This document shows positions 19,607-31,300 of a DNA stretch of 64,000 nt, piece by piece. The stretch is taken from assembly GCA_029449245.1 (NCBI GenBank), contig JANATF010000015.1:372001-436000 (forward strand). Direction: 5' to 3'. Source of the stretch: Mortierella alpina (lineage: Eukaryota; Mortierellomycota; Mortierellomycetes; Mortierellales; Mortierellaceae). Both the position numbers and the translations under genes were made by a program. Numbering within the stretch: position 1 is the stretch's first letter; each line of letters begins with the position of its first letter. The notes under the pieces are model-generated. The model searched no databases, was not told where the DNA came from, and saw only the letters and a list, made by a program, of their open reading frames with translations.

Positions 19607-21919
19607 ATGGCTCCGTCAATCCGACAGAGGCCAGGCAAGGCCCTTTCCTCCTCGTCCTCTACGTCTTCCTCCACTACCACCACCAATGCCACCACAGCTC
19701 GCATTCCCTTAGTTGCCTCATCACAGGAACGATCTTCACACTCTCTAACACGACGCCCATCACTCGACACGGATGCTTTTATCGAGGTGGAATCCAACCT
19801 CTTGCACGACATGCAGGACACTTTGGGCGATCAGATCTCCAAGACAAACGAGACGGTTGCAGCCACCTGGAGGTCGACCAAGGCTTCTGCGAATGAAAAG
19901 ATGCGAGTGGTGGAGCATCAGATGAGCGAGACTTGGGATGCGTCCAAGGCAGCATTTGAGGGTGCTAAGCGGCTACTGCGATTTGAGGAGCTGCCCAAGG
20001 AATGGCAGAGCAATCCGTACATCCTGACCGGGTAAGCTCTTGTTACTTCTATTTTTTTCTGCGTCTTAGTTAATATCAAAACGGGCGAGAGAGAGAGAGA
20101 GAGAGAGGGGAGGGGTGCGTAGAAGAGGGAGAGAGTGAGGCAGGCAAGGAGGACAAGTGAGCGGGCGCAGAGAAAGAACGATCTATGCGCCATGTGTGCA
20201 GGCGCAAAGAAACAGCGATCTATCCGCTACGTGTGCGGGCGCAAAGAATGAACGATCTATTCGCCATGATGTCGCATTGTCGTCCCACTTTTGCTTTGAA
20301 GTCGTTTCTTGTTCCCTACCCTTACCTTGGTGCATATTTCCGCTTGCACTGTCGCTCTGAGAGGGAGCGTATTCTAGTTTTATTTCAGTCGAGAACGGTT
20401 GGAAACCTTATCGCCCCACTCGTATTTTTTTTTTTTGGGTAAACGTCCAAACGAACCCCTTGTTCGGGCGGTGGAAGGAATGCGAGAGACGGACACTGAA
20501 GCCGTAGAACGTCCCAAATTGACAGAAAAGATGGCAACAAGCTGCAGCTGAAAGAAGGAGAGAGCCATTCTCGTTCATTTTGCGATATTTTGCTCCCCAC
20601 TGCTCAGTAAAACCTGCGTGCCCGTATGTGTGATCATAGTTTGGAAGAACATGTCGAATGTTCTCATACTATAACGGGTTGTTTATCGGTCGGCGCCGGT
20701 CGTTTTTGGTGCTGTCTCGACACCCCTTGAGACAAGAGATAGTGCCAGATAGGCGTAGGTGACGAGGGGATCCGCTGCTTTGTGGAGAAGCAAGTCTGTA
20801 CGTTGGGAGAGGAGGGAGGGACTGAGAATCTCTGGTACACACAGTGGCGAGAAGTACACGTGTTTCGGGAAAGAGCCCATGACGAGGGGATGAGCACAGC
20901 TGCGGTGCATGGTCCACTCTGTGTCCCTGATGCAAATGCTGACTCGAGTGCTCCGGAAGCAGGGCGGTAGTTCGATGAATAGGGTTTCTCCCTTGGACCT
21001 GCTGGAATGTGTTTCGATAGAGCGTGGGACATTCTACGTTAGAGGCGCGTGTAGAAGTGTCATGCATCAGTCTTCTAACCATTCCTCTTCTTGCTTTGCC
21101 TCGAACAGGTACCGGTTCTTGTCCTCAAAGCGACAGTGTCTTTGGAGCATCTTCAAGATCCACAACGAGACTTGCAACATCTGGACCCATATGCTCGGTC
21201 TCATCGGACTCATCGCTTTGGGTCTCTATATCCACACCACATTCCTCCACAACGGCTCTCTCTGGGACCATGGCGTCTTTCTCTTCTTCTTCCTCGCAGC
21301 CTCCAAATGTCTCATCTGCTCGACTCTTTACCACACCTTCCTCTGCCACTCTCGTCTGCCCGTCATGCGCTGCGCTGCCACCCTCGACTATATCGGGATC
21401 GGCGTCCTGATCACGGCCTCCGTCATGGCCACGCTGCACTATGGATTCTTTTGCGACGTGGAGCGCTGGATCTTTTTGTCCTTTTCGTTCGGCATGGGCG
21501 TTGTTGGGTGCATCCTCCCACTGTACCCGTTCTTTGATCTGCCTAGCTTCCGGTATTTCCGGATCTTTATCTTTCTCGGCATGGCCTGCTCGGGTGTCGT
21601 GCCCTTGACCTATGTGGCCTACATGAAGGGTTTCACCAACACGTGGAACTTTATCGCGCCGTTCTTCAAGTCTGGGCTCGCTTATCTCACGGGTTTGCTA
21701 TTCTATGGACACCGTTTCCCTGAGAAGCGGTTCCCAGGTGTCTTTGACCGTTGGGGCCACTCACACCAGGTGTGGCATGTGGCTGTCGTGGCCGGGATCT
21801 ATTACCATTACATGGCGATGGTGCATTTCTACAACTCGAGGTTTTCGTTTGGATGCCAGGCTGTCTATGGAGGATATGACCATGAGCACCCCGTGTGGAC
21901 GACGGGACAGACGGCATAA
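19607..21919 (+). CDS. PAQR / adiponectin-receptor-like (Izh family) membrane protein, 411 aa
   Basis: Seven-helix hemolysin-III family protein; fungal Izh members affect zinc and sterol homeostasis. Exons 19607-20031 and 21109-21919, joined in phase across an unusually long 1077-bp intron. Exon 1 encodes a Ser/Thr-rich start, a helical region (ISKTNETVAATWRSTKASAN) and ELPKEWQSNPYILTG. Exon 2 encodes YRFLSSKRQCLWSIFKIHNE, NIWTHMLG, then transmembrane segments. Presumed metal ligands are visible: the S-x3-H motif in CSTLYHTF and the C-terminal H-S-H-x2-W-H in GHSHQVWHVAVVAG. A 336-aa frame opening at 20909 reads through the acceptor, so a shorter transcript from within the intron is conceivable. 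Confidence 0.9.
20161..20271. repeat. 37-bp tandem repeat, three copies, inside the PAQR intron
   Basis: Units at 20161-20197, 20198-20234 and 20235-20271, each 37 bp, sharing gc.ggcgcaaagaa and cgatctat.cgc. A GA run (20090-20106) precedes it. Confidence 0.8.
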
Positions 21920-22334
21920 CGGAGAGGAGGTAACTGATGGGTAATGGTGGGGCACTCCTGGTTCTTGACGGCTTCAGCGTGCGCCCGCTGATTCAAGGCG
22001 GCGTATGGACGAATGTGTTACTGGCGAAAAGCTTCGCTATTTTTCTCCCTCCTCCTTCTTATACTTAGAGACTGCATAGAACAATCATCCCGCATTATAC
22101 AGCATCTTTTTCTTTTACACCTTTCTCCCCTCTCAAATAAACCATACCATTTCCAACATGAAAAGTCTTGGTTAGACTGAGGCCAGCCAGAGAACACGCA
22201 AAGTGTTATTATTCTGTTCTCTTTCAGCAAACAAGGTTACGTGAGTTGATTGAGTGGGTGCGTGAGTGAGTGTGAGTTGAGCGTGAGTTGAGTGAGTGTG
22301 TATATGTGTTTGGTGTGGTAATGGCTCAAGTGCT
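21920..22334. other. Convergent intergenic region between PAQR and HTATSF1
   Basis: 3' flanks of two convergent genes. AATAAA at 22136-22141 could serve as a polyadenylation signal for the plus-strand PAQR transcript. A GT-rich (gtgagttgagtgag) microsatellite lies at 22240-22310. No gene seen. Confidence 0.5.
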
Positions 22335-24527
22335 TTATGGTGTGGGTGCGTCCGCCGCAATCCTGGGTTCGTCTTCGTCCTCGGCGGTCAAAGCCGTCAA
22401 CGAACCTTGAGCCGATCCAGACGTGGAGGAGGAACCCGCTTGTGCCAGTTTGTTCTTTTCTTCTTCGGTTTCGATCCATTTGGCATATCGGTCCAAACGT
22501 TGCTTTTCTTCCAGCTCAAGTTCCTCCTTTGACTTTTGACTTTCGTATTTTGTGTGTCCGTCGTAAATCTCGGCCACAACCCTCTGTCCCGCAAAGAATC
22601 GACCCGACATGAACTTGACACACAGCTCTGCAGACTCTTTGTCCTTGAATCGCACGGATACAACGCCTTCGGGATGGTGCTGTAATCAAACGAAGAAAGG
22701 AAAGACCGCGGTCAGAAACAGTCTAGGCGTAGGTTAACGAGTCGGCCAAAAAAAAAAAAAAAACCTTGCACTTACGTCGTAAATAATCACGTTGGTCACT
22801 TCGCCCATCTTCTCGCACTCCTCCCTGATATCTTCCTTCAGGTCGAGTAATAGGGTTGGATCGGCCTCTAGTTCCTGGATTGTAAACATGTGCTTGAGGA
22901 TGCAGACTTTGGTCCACTTCTCCGCCTTCATCAGGCCTTCATCATCCTCAAACCAGTCCAGTTTCCTATTGAAACAAGACATGGGGAGACGATAGTAAGT
23001 AAAGCTTTTTAGCAGCGCTTCGGTTTCATATGTAAGTACCATAACAGTTGCCCTCGTGTGCAACTTACTTTTCCATCTTTTGGAACTTTTTCTGGACCTT
23101 CTTCTTCCGTTCCTCAGACAGTCCTGCCGGTGTCGCGGTCTTCTCCTTCTCTTTGAACTGAGCCTAATATTCAACAATATTTTCAATCGTCGCCGGGTGG
23201 AATGATTAGAAATGATTTTTTTCTCCAAGTTGGATCCTCGTCGCCCGTTATTCATATTTTTTTTTCTACAGGCCGTTTCAGGAGTCGTTACCTGTTGCAC
23301 GCGAATCCGACTTTTGTCCACGCCTGGTCGGTACTCTGTGTCGTCCAGCAGATCGATTGCAAGAGGGACAGATTCGTGTCTCAAATAAGTGACCAAGGCT
23401 TCCCCAGTTCTCTGTCCCTCCTTGTTCGTGTACAACTTGATCCGTGGGTTTTCTAATTCGTTGCGTTCAAAATTTCAACAGGAAAATAGATACGTCAAAA
23501 AATGATATATCTCTTGGTCGAGGGGGGGGGGGGGGTTAAATGCGTTGTCAACACTTACCATTTTCGTCCTCCATAAATACGCCTCCCTTCTTGAACACCT
23601 CGGCCACTTCGTCCACATCTGTGTCCAAGGGCAGACCCATAACAAAGACAGATGTGATTGGTTTTGGTTTCCGCTCCTCCTTGCCATGTTTCTGCTTCTT
23701 ATTGGCCTTGTTATTGTTGTACTTGTTGGATCCTTCCTCCCGTCCTGGGATCAACTCGATTCCCGGAGGGAACTCTAAAGTGTCATCTAGGCCAGCGGCA
23801 GTAGCAGCATTGGTCGCTGCACTGGCAGCTGCTAGAACATTGTCAATGTCTTCCTGCCCGCTTCCGTTCTTTTTGCGCTTCTGTCTCCTTTCGTTTTCGG
23901 CATAGACAGAGTTCTAGTTGGACGAATAAAAAAAAAAAAAAAAAATGTAGATGTTAGCACATTTGCAGTTTTTACACCTATGGGAGCTTCTCTCCATCGA
24001 ACGGCTGCTCAAAGAAGCAAAACGTACCAAGTCCTCGGGAATGGTCTCGCCATAAGCAGATTGCTGTGCCTGGATCAATTGCTCGTCGAACTAGGAGTGG
24101 AAAAGAAAGTGGTCAATGTTAGGCAAGGCAGATACAAAGGATTGTTGTTGACTGCAGAAAGCGGGATCCCAGTTCCTCGGACATAAGTTGTCGTGTGTCT
24201 GTCTCCTTATCATTCTGACTTTAATCCGACACTGTCCTGGGAAATAAAGCAAACAAGACACTTGTATTTTATCTCCGTATGGCGAACAAGTTGGATCGAC
24301 AGATTCTTTCGTGGTTTTCTTACCATAGGAAACCAGGCTTTGAGGTTCTCATCGTATTCGAACGACACGCCCTCTGCGTCCGTGTAGGTCCATCGGCCGG
24401 TCTCTTCAATAAAGTGCATGTTCTGCTGAGCGACTGACGGTGCTCCCGAGCTCTCTCCAGCAGCAATGTGTGTGTCCATGGCTTCAGCTAGAGCCTCGGA
24501 TTCGTGTTCGCGCTCTGATGCATTCAT
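22335..24527 (-). CDS. HTATSF1/Cus2-type splicing factor, 7 exons, 470 aa
   Basis: U2 snRNP-associated RNA-binding protein that helps load or remodel the SF3B complex. Exons on the minus strand: 24527-24324, 24090-24028, 23913-23559, 23452-23292, 23163-23069, 22965-22776 and 22679-22335; all joins keep frame. The order is an N-terminal segment with a WTYTDAEG motif, a basic linker (AENERRQKRKKNGSG), RRM1 (ITSVFVMGLPLDTDVDEVAE to LLDDTEYRPG), a Lys-rich linker, the LDWFEDDEG motif, and RRM2 (WTKVCILKHMFTIQELEADP to SGRFFAGQRVVAEIYDG). The last has the R-x-F position of a U2AF homology motif. The tail is acidic. Long homopolymers lie in its introns (A run near 22750, G run near 23525, A run near 23930). 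Confidence 0.85.
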
Positions 24528-25302
24528 TAGTGGGATGCGGCTGGGTATCCTTCTTTTGTCTTGTTGCTCGTGTAGCGGAAAGAGATCTGTGCTCGCAGCT
24601 ACGAGGTTGCTGGGAAGCGGACTTGGTGCAGTGGTGTGCAGTGTGCTTTAGCGTGGTGAATGGATAGAAGGATGCAACATGTTGCAGCAAGTTGAAAACA
24701 TGAAAAGACTTGACCCTGGTCGCGCAGTCACGCACCGCGCGGCGCGCGTCTCCTCTCTGGCTCTCTTTTTGCTCGCAAGGTGGCCCATGCTTGCGCGATA
24801 CTAACAAGGGGTGGGAGAGAGCGCGAAAGAGAGCCTTGCGGTGCGTGCTTTGTAGATGCCATGGAGTGCAGTGGACTATTAGGTTAGGCAGGTGCTTGCT
24901 GCTGGTCCTAGTTGCAGCCAGGTAGAGTTGGTGGCCAAAAAGCCAAGCGAACTACAATGGGTGTTTCGACTTTCCCCTTCTGGACACCCCTTTTACACAC
25001 TTCACACTTCACTCTTCACACTTCACACCTTCATACCTTCACACCTGCATACCTTCATAGCTTCACACCTTCATACCTTCACACCTTCACACCTTCACAC
25101 CTTCATACCTTCATACCTTCACACACAGCTTCACATCCACACTCGAGTTTGCCCTGTAGGTCTGTCTGCAAGCACATGCTCCACCTGGCTGCTGCATTGA
25201 ACACCCCATGCATGCATTCATGTACTCCTCGCTCACCTGTTGGCATTCTCCGTTTTCGCTTCGCTCTGCACGCCGTAGTTGCATGTGCATCGTTCCCATA
25301 GC
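24528..25302. other. Divergent promoter region HTATSF1/EPG5-like with 10-bp tandem repeats
   Basis: Between the start codons of two divergent genes. Bases about 25000-25135 are an array of the 10-mers cttcacacct and cttcatacct in mixed order, about 12 units. The rest shows no gene. Confidence 0.6.
25002..25135. repeat. CTTCACAC/CTTCATAC tandem array
   Basis: Roughly a dozen 10-bp units alternating accttcacac and accttcatac. Sits 170-300 bp upstream of the EPG5-like start codon and so is probably promoter or 5' UTR sequence. Confidence 0.8.
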
Positions 25303-28300
25303 ATGGCATCGCACGACGCGCCAAGAGTCTACCCGCTGATTCCACCGCCGCCATCCTCCGCACGGTCCCACACCTTCCAGCCATCCGCACCTCCATCTAC
25401 ACCCACCACACACTCACCCCCAGCTTCTGCCCCTCCCTCAGCGCCGCCCTCGGCACCAGCATTCTATGTTGTCTATCCGCCTCTGTCACCACCATGCAGC
25501 ACGCCACCCGCAATACCCGAAATATCTGCAAACCTTCCTCAGTCAAGTCCGACGTCTTGGCGCAGCACTCCACCCCTGCAACAATCCTGGTCGCATCAAG
25601 AGCCATGGCACGCGTCGTCCTTGACTCCCACCGAGACTGACCTCCAGTCAGAATACATCCAGTCCGACGACACGCCCTCGATCACCGACCCCAACAGCGA
25701 CGCCTTCGTCTCCGCTGCGGATGCGCTTGCAGAGCGTCTCCGATCCTACGAGGCTGCGCACGAGGCTGTCCAGCAGACAAGGCTTATCTGCTTCAATCTG
25801 CAGCAAAAGGCCAAGGGTTACACCAGCAAACTATGGATAGTGCAGTCCAAATCCGAGGTTGCAAAGGCATCCTGTGGCGATGGCGCCGTCATCGCCCACT
25901 CCTACAGCTATCAATACGGCCACCATGAGCCCGAGGTCGCATCAAAGCTCAAAAAGACCCTCGGTCGGTTACTCAAGCAACGTACAAAAAGCCTGGTCAG
26001 GATGCAGTACGAAGAGACAGCTTGTCGTCTGTGGATCCAAGATCATATAGCGGCCTTCTTGAACGAAGCTTCATGGGCACAAACGAAAGGAGCAGACGGA
26101 GACATATCCACCAACATTGATAACGGCAAGACAACAAGAACAAAGAAACAGGATCTGGTGCTGATCAAACGATATCTCGACATTCTTTTCCAGTTTGAGC
26201 GCTCTGTACGCAGGCAGCCAGATTTTGAGATTGGGGTCGAGGAGCAAAAGTCGACACTAGATGCAACAATGAGAGCACCTTCCCGATGTATCGAGGCACC
26301 TGAAACTGACACAGATGCCGAAATTCAGCCCAATTCGATACTGCGATCCATTCGATCATGGATTGATCCCTTGGTAGCAACGCTTCTACACCATGGTGGT
26401 TATGCAGAGTATGAGTATCTAGTCGTCCAAGTCCTGAAATCACCAGGGGCATCAAGGTGGGCTGCCATATACATCCAATGCAACACCCCGTCCACCTGGT
26501 CCAGCGGTTTTCAAGAGTACTATCAGCGGCAACTCAGACTGGTCTTCTGTGGTCGTTCGTCTTTGCAAAGCCAGCGGTATTCAATTCAAGACGACCTTAA
26601 CCCGGGAGTAACGCAGGACCTTGGTTCAGATTTGGACGAGGACGACTACTTGGCGATTCTAGATCAAATGGACCTACCGCTTTTCTTCCATCGATTGCTG
26701 ATCGAACACAAGGGAATGTATAGCAACAACGGGACACTTTTGCAGCGTGAAATTTCCGAGAGGACAACGCAGCGGCTCTTTGCGAGCACTCAGCACATCC
26801 TTGCAGTCATCATTTATGGCCTGCGACGCCTCATACGTTTCAACGTGGTGTCAAAGCGGATATCGCAGATGCTTTGCCAGCTTGCCCAGATCTTTGGTGA
26901 CAGTCTAATGCTGCTTGAGCCGTCAGTGGCGAATATGCGGACCAGCAACTTGAGCTCCCCCAGTATGATCAAGAGGTAGGTCATCGTATGTTTTGGCTTG
27001 TGGTTTATTGTCTTCTTCGCAGTTCAGAACGGGTTCTGATCGTGTATTCGGAATCTTTAGTGATACGACGGCGGTGGCGGTGCAGCAGGAGGTAGACCTC
27101 GTTCTGATCAATGTTACAAGAGCCCTTCTTGCATTGCCTGGCCACGGTCTCTGGACCTTCATACCCTCAATTCCATTCAAATTCATGTCCAGCTCCACCG
27201 CCGCCACGCTACTCGAGGAGCTCGCACTTGACAACATTTCGCACTGGATCGCAGACCCGTTAGCACTGCTCTCGCTCGGGCCAGATTCCAACAAGCTACG
27301 ACACCTTCTTGGAAGAAATCCCGGAGAGGCAGTTTTCCTATTGACGGCGCTGGCGACCATGGCCACTTCCCGCCGCTTGAGCAATCATGGAACGAGACAG
27401 TCCTACTTGCCGCCCGTGGATCACAACATCGCTCTGGTCGTCACATTTTTGCTTCTGGATGTAGCGTACCTGGACAATGACATTCGAGGCGAGCTGTCCA
27501 AGCCAGCACGAGAGATTTTGAGCTCGCTCTGCGACTCGATCCCCAGTGTGATCTCATTTATTCTCCGCTTTGTGGAGAAGTATTTCAAGGATATGGGAGA
27601 CATGGCCCAGTATCTATTTCGTGAGCTGCCCCTGGATGACTGGCAGCTCTCAAGTGAGGACTTTGCACTCTTGAAGACGTTCCTGGAAACACCGCCTCTC
27701 ACGAGCCATCAGTCGATGTTTGCTCGCTATATCTTTAGTTCACTCCCTTGGGACGCTGGTATATATTTTTTTTATTTATTATCTCGATGCCTGAATAAGA
27801 GCACTGGTCATGAATGAATCTCATCACATACTGATAAGTCTTTTGAATTTCCTTTATGCCAAATTAGATGGAGATAAGACTGGAGAGGGCCAACGGCAAC
27901 GTGTTCCGCAGGAAATCAGAAAGGAGCTGGCGCTTACGATGGCTGATATATGCATCCACCATCTGCGCAGCTCCGGTAACGACACAGAATCCCTGTCAAA
28001 TGAACCCTCTAAAGACACCACCCCAGATTCTCCAACGAGCCCCTTGCGGACTAAAACACCCGATATCAAATTCGCTCCATCCTTCGCCTCCAGCCTTCCT
28101 CAAGCTGTCACTCACCTGGCTGCCCACACTGGACTCCACCGATCTGCAGAGCGGACAACCCTGCGAGCGTTCATGGACTGGTGCTGGAAAACCCTTGTAC
28201 AACTGGATCTCTTGGAGGTACCTCTCTTGACCCTAGTAGAGTCCTCTCGACTGCATGTGCCAGATCCAGGTCTGGCCAAGTATCCAATGTTCAGTCAGGG

Positions 28301-31300
28301 GCAGCTCACGTTTGTCAACACCGTGCATTTGCTGCTTACAAGGGCACGCTGTGACCCCGAGATATTTATGCAAGAGGGCTGGTCGACTCTAACGAGCATA
28401 TTGCATGCCGGCATGGAGGAAGCGCTTCTGGATCTGACAGCTAAGCTGATTGTCGGTCTCGTACTCTCAGAAAAGAATCTGGATGCGCATGCGGCGCGGT
28501 TCGGTCAGCTCTTGCGCGATATAGCAGCATGGAAGCAGGACCCTTTTCTTGCTAGAGAAGGAATTCTATTGGCGGAAAGGCAAGGACCAGTGCCTTCTAA
28601 AGTACCGAAGGATCTTCTCGCCATATGGCTGCTCCTCAACAGACATATTCATGGATGCAACTCACAGAAGGAAGACGCCTCGGCCGCCGTGCTCAAGTTC
28701 TGGATATCGGCAATGTTTTCTCAAAAGGAGTGGATGGCTCATCAGGAGTGCGTCCAGGTCTTGGACGTGGTCTGCCTTTCCTGTTTCGATTTAGGTTTCG
28801 ACACGTTGATCAAAGATCTCTTGACGGAGCAGCAGATTCTACTCTCAATCGGGTTTAGACGGGCACCTGGCATGTCTGCAGAGTTGATGGGTTTGGCCCA
28901 GCCAAGCTTGGACAAGGTCATGGACATGCTGCCAGAACGGTTCCTAAAAGCCCTGCCTGTTCCACAAGGATCGAACGACCCCAGCCTATTAATGGGAATC
29001 TGGTCGGTCAAGTCCTTTGCGACGAACCTGCTGACGCAGCAGGCGATGGTCGAGACCAACTCCATTTTCTTTGCCTACTATGTGCTGCTGATTGAAACCA
29101 GTCTGGAAAGGGACATGCGCATAAAGGTCGGCAACTATTACCGCCAACAGCCTGGAGACATCAAATCGCATGGCAATATCAAGGCTGTGATGAAGACGTT
29201 GGGGATTACCAGTCGAAAGACCCTGCACAACTTTGCGATCTGGCGCTGGGCCCAGCACCTGCTCATCCTGCCCTTCAACACATATCTGCTACCGCTGTTC
29301 TGGCAAGAGTTTTTTTACTTGTATTTCGGACATGTTGAGCAGCGGGATGTCTTTTATGGACACAAGTTTCTGGAAACCAGCCCAGAGTTGGTCGAGCAGT
29401 TGCGGGATCGACTACAGAAGACATATGTCCACTTTGGCCAGGAAGCGCGAAAAGCCATACAAGAGCTGGACTCGATCAAAGCAGCGATGCTGACGACCTT
29501 GCACGAGTTCTACATTGCGCTATATGGATGGATAAGTGAACCACTCCTGCTGACGCCGGATATAGATCTCAAGCGGATTCGTCAGGACCTGAGGCCCGAC
29601 CGCCTCATGTCTTGCCGACTGCCAGACCCACTGGACTGTAATGCCGATCTTTGGAGAGATCTTTTGTTTGAACGAATGAACCCTGCCGTCGACTCTGGAG
29701 CCGTGTCAAGGACGGCATCTTCACCCGTACCCGCCACTACCCATTCACCACCAACGTCAAACCAGTCGAGTCTCTCACCAACTTTGTTAAGAGGCAAGAG
29801 CAATGACCAGGCACGCGCCTTTCGGAAGCACAGTCATGCATGGCAGGAACAAAAGATCAGCAACTGTCTTGTCAAGCAATCCAGGCCTGGACCAGAGTTT
29901 TATATTCCGCGAGTGCTGGTCCAACCACCCGAGTTTGACCACAGGACCAGCGCACATGGCCTTTTCAGCCAATCGATCCGAACCCTGCGGGACTACGCCA
30001 AGACCTATCGGGACATGAACGAAGCATATGAGAACCTCAACACGTCGTATCTCACAGAGCTTGGTGCGCTGTATCATAACGAGGTCAAGACCTCGAGGTT
30101 GGAGATTGCCTGTGACACAACGCCAAATGCGCTATGCAAGCGTCCGGCGGTCATTGAACTCCAGTACGAGGAGATTGTCTTGAACGAGCAGGTCAAGCGG
30201 TCCATTGTTGAGAACCGCGCCCGCGCCGTGGCATTGAGCTTGGGTCATGTGGACCAGGGACTGTTTCTTGCGGCCCTCGAAGTCTTGAAGGCTGTGGACA
30301 CATTGGTGGAGCGATTGACAAAGGGCCACGGACCCGACCAGCAGATGACAGTGCTTCACAAAATTGCACTCGAATCGTTCTACTACTTGTGCAAGGAACT
30401 TGTCGAGGACGCGCGCAGATACCCTCCGGTCCAGATGATCCTTGGTACCATTGTCGAGACCTTGGGCGCAGAAGTCGTAGCCAAGGATCCGTCGCAGACT
30501 GAGCCCATTTTGGATTTGATGCAGACGGATGATTTCCTGATTGCGCTGCTGTTCAAGACCTTCTATCCCGCAGCATTGCCCTCCGAGTTTGTTAGGCTCT
30601 ACCGGCGAATCGCCACCTGCAAGGACTATAGTCTCGTCTCGAAGGACCTGCTACTGCGTCAGTTTGATGTTCAAGCCTGGGCGTGTGATCCGAAAACTAT
30701 GACCACAAGCATCACAAACACCAACACCAACACCAACACCAACAGCTTCAGTAAGATAACCGCGGAAGATGACAAGGACTCCCCCGCCAGTCACGAGAGC
30801 AAACCACAGGAGGGGCCTTCTGTCCCAAACCGGCTTGCGTTCTACGAAGTTGCGTTCTCGGCCATGGTGGCGCAACAGCAGCTCCAAAGGCAGGACACTC
30901 AGATCCAAGAGGCCACAGACCTCAGCACTCGGGAGCGGTTGGCGATCATCAAGTCGCATCGGGAGTTGGCAGGAACGTTATTTTTGAATTTCTTACAGCA
31001 GGACTATGTTGACTACCTTCGGATCTTATTTGACACCTGTGGGATCATGTGTCTGGAGCCTGAGGTCCTGGAAGACTTCATTCGGATATTGGGCGCCGAA
31101 CCACGTTTGATTCCGGCGCTGTTGGACGGAGAAGACGGCATGGATGGGCTTATCGCGGATGGCTATCCACCAGGCAACAGCAGCAAAGTATCGACAACGA
31201 CCTTGGGCTTATCGGACTATGATCTAGGCTGTCTTGTCCAGCTCTTGGCTGACTACTTCAACAGCTGTCAGGAACAAATGGCTCGAGGAAATCTGCTGGA

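Noticed and set aside
22240-22310. gtgagttgagtgag repeats as a CRISPR-like array
   Set aside because: Simple microsatellite with no spacers, in a eukaryotic genome.
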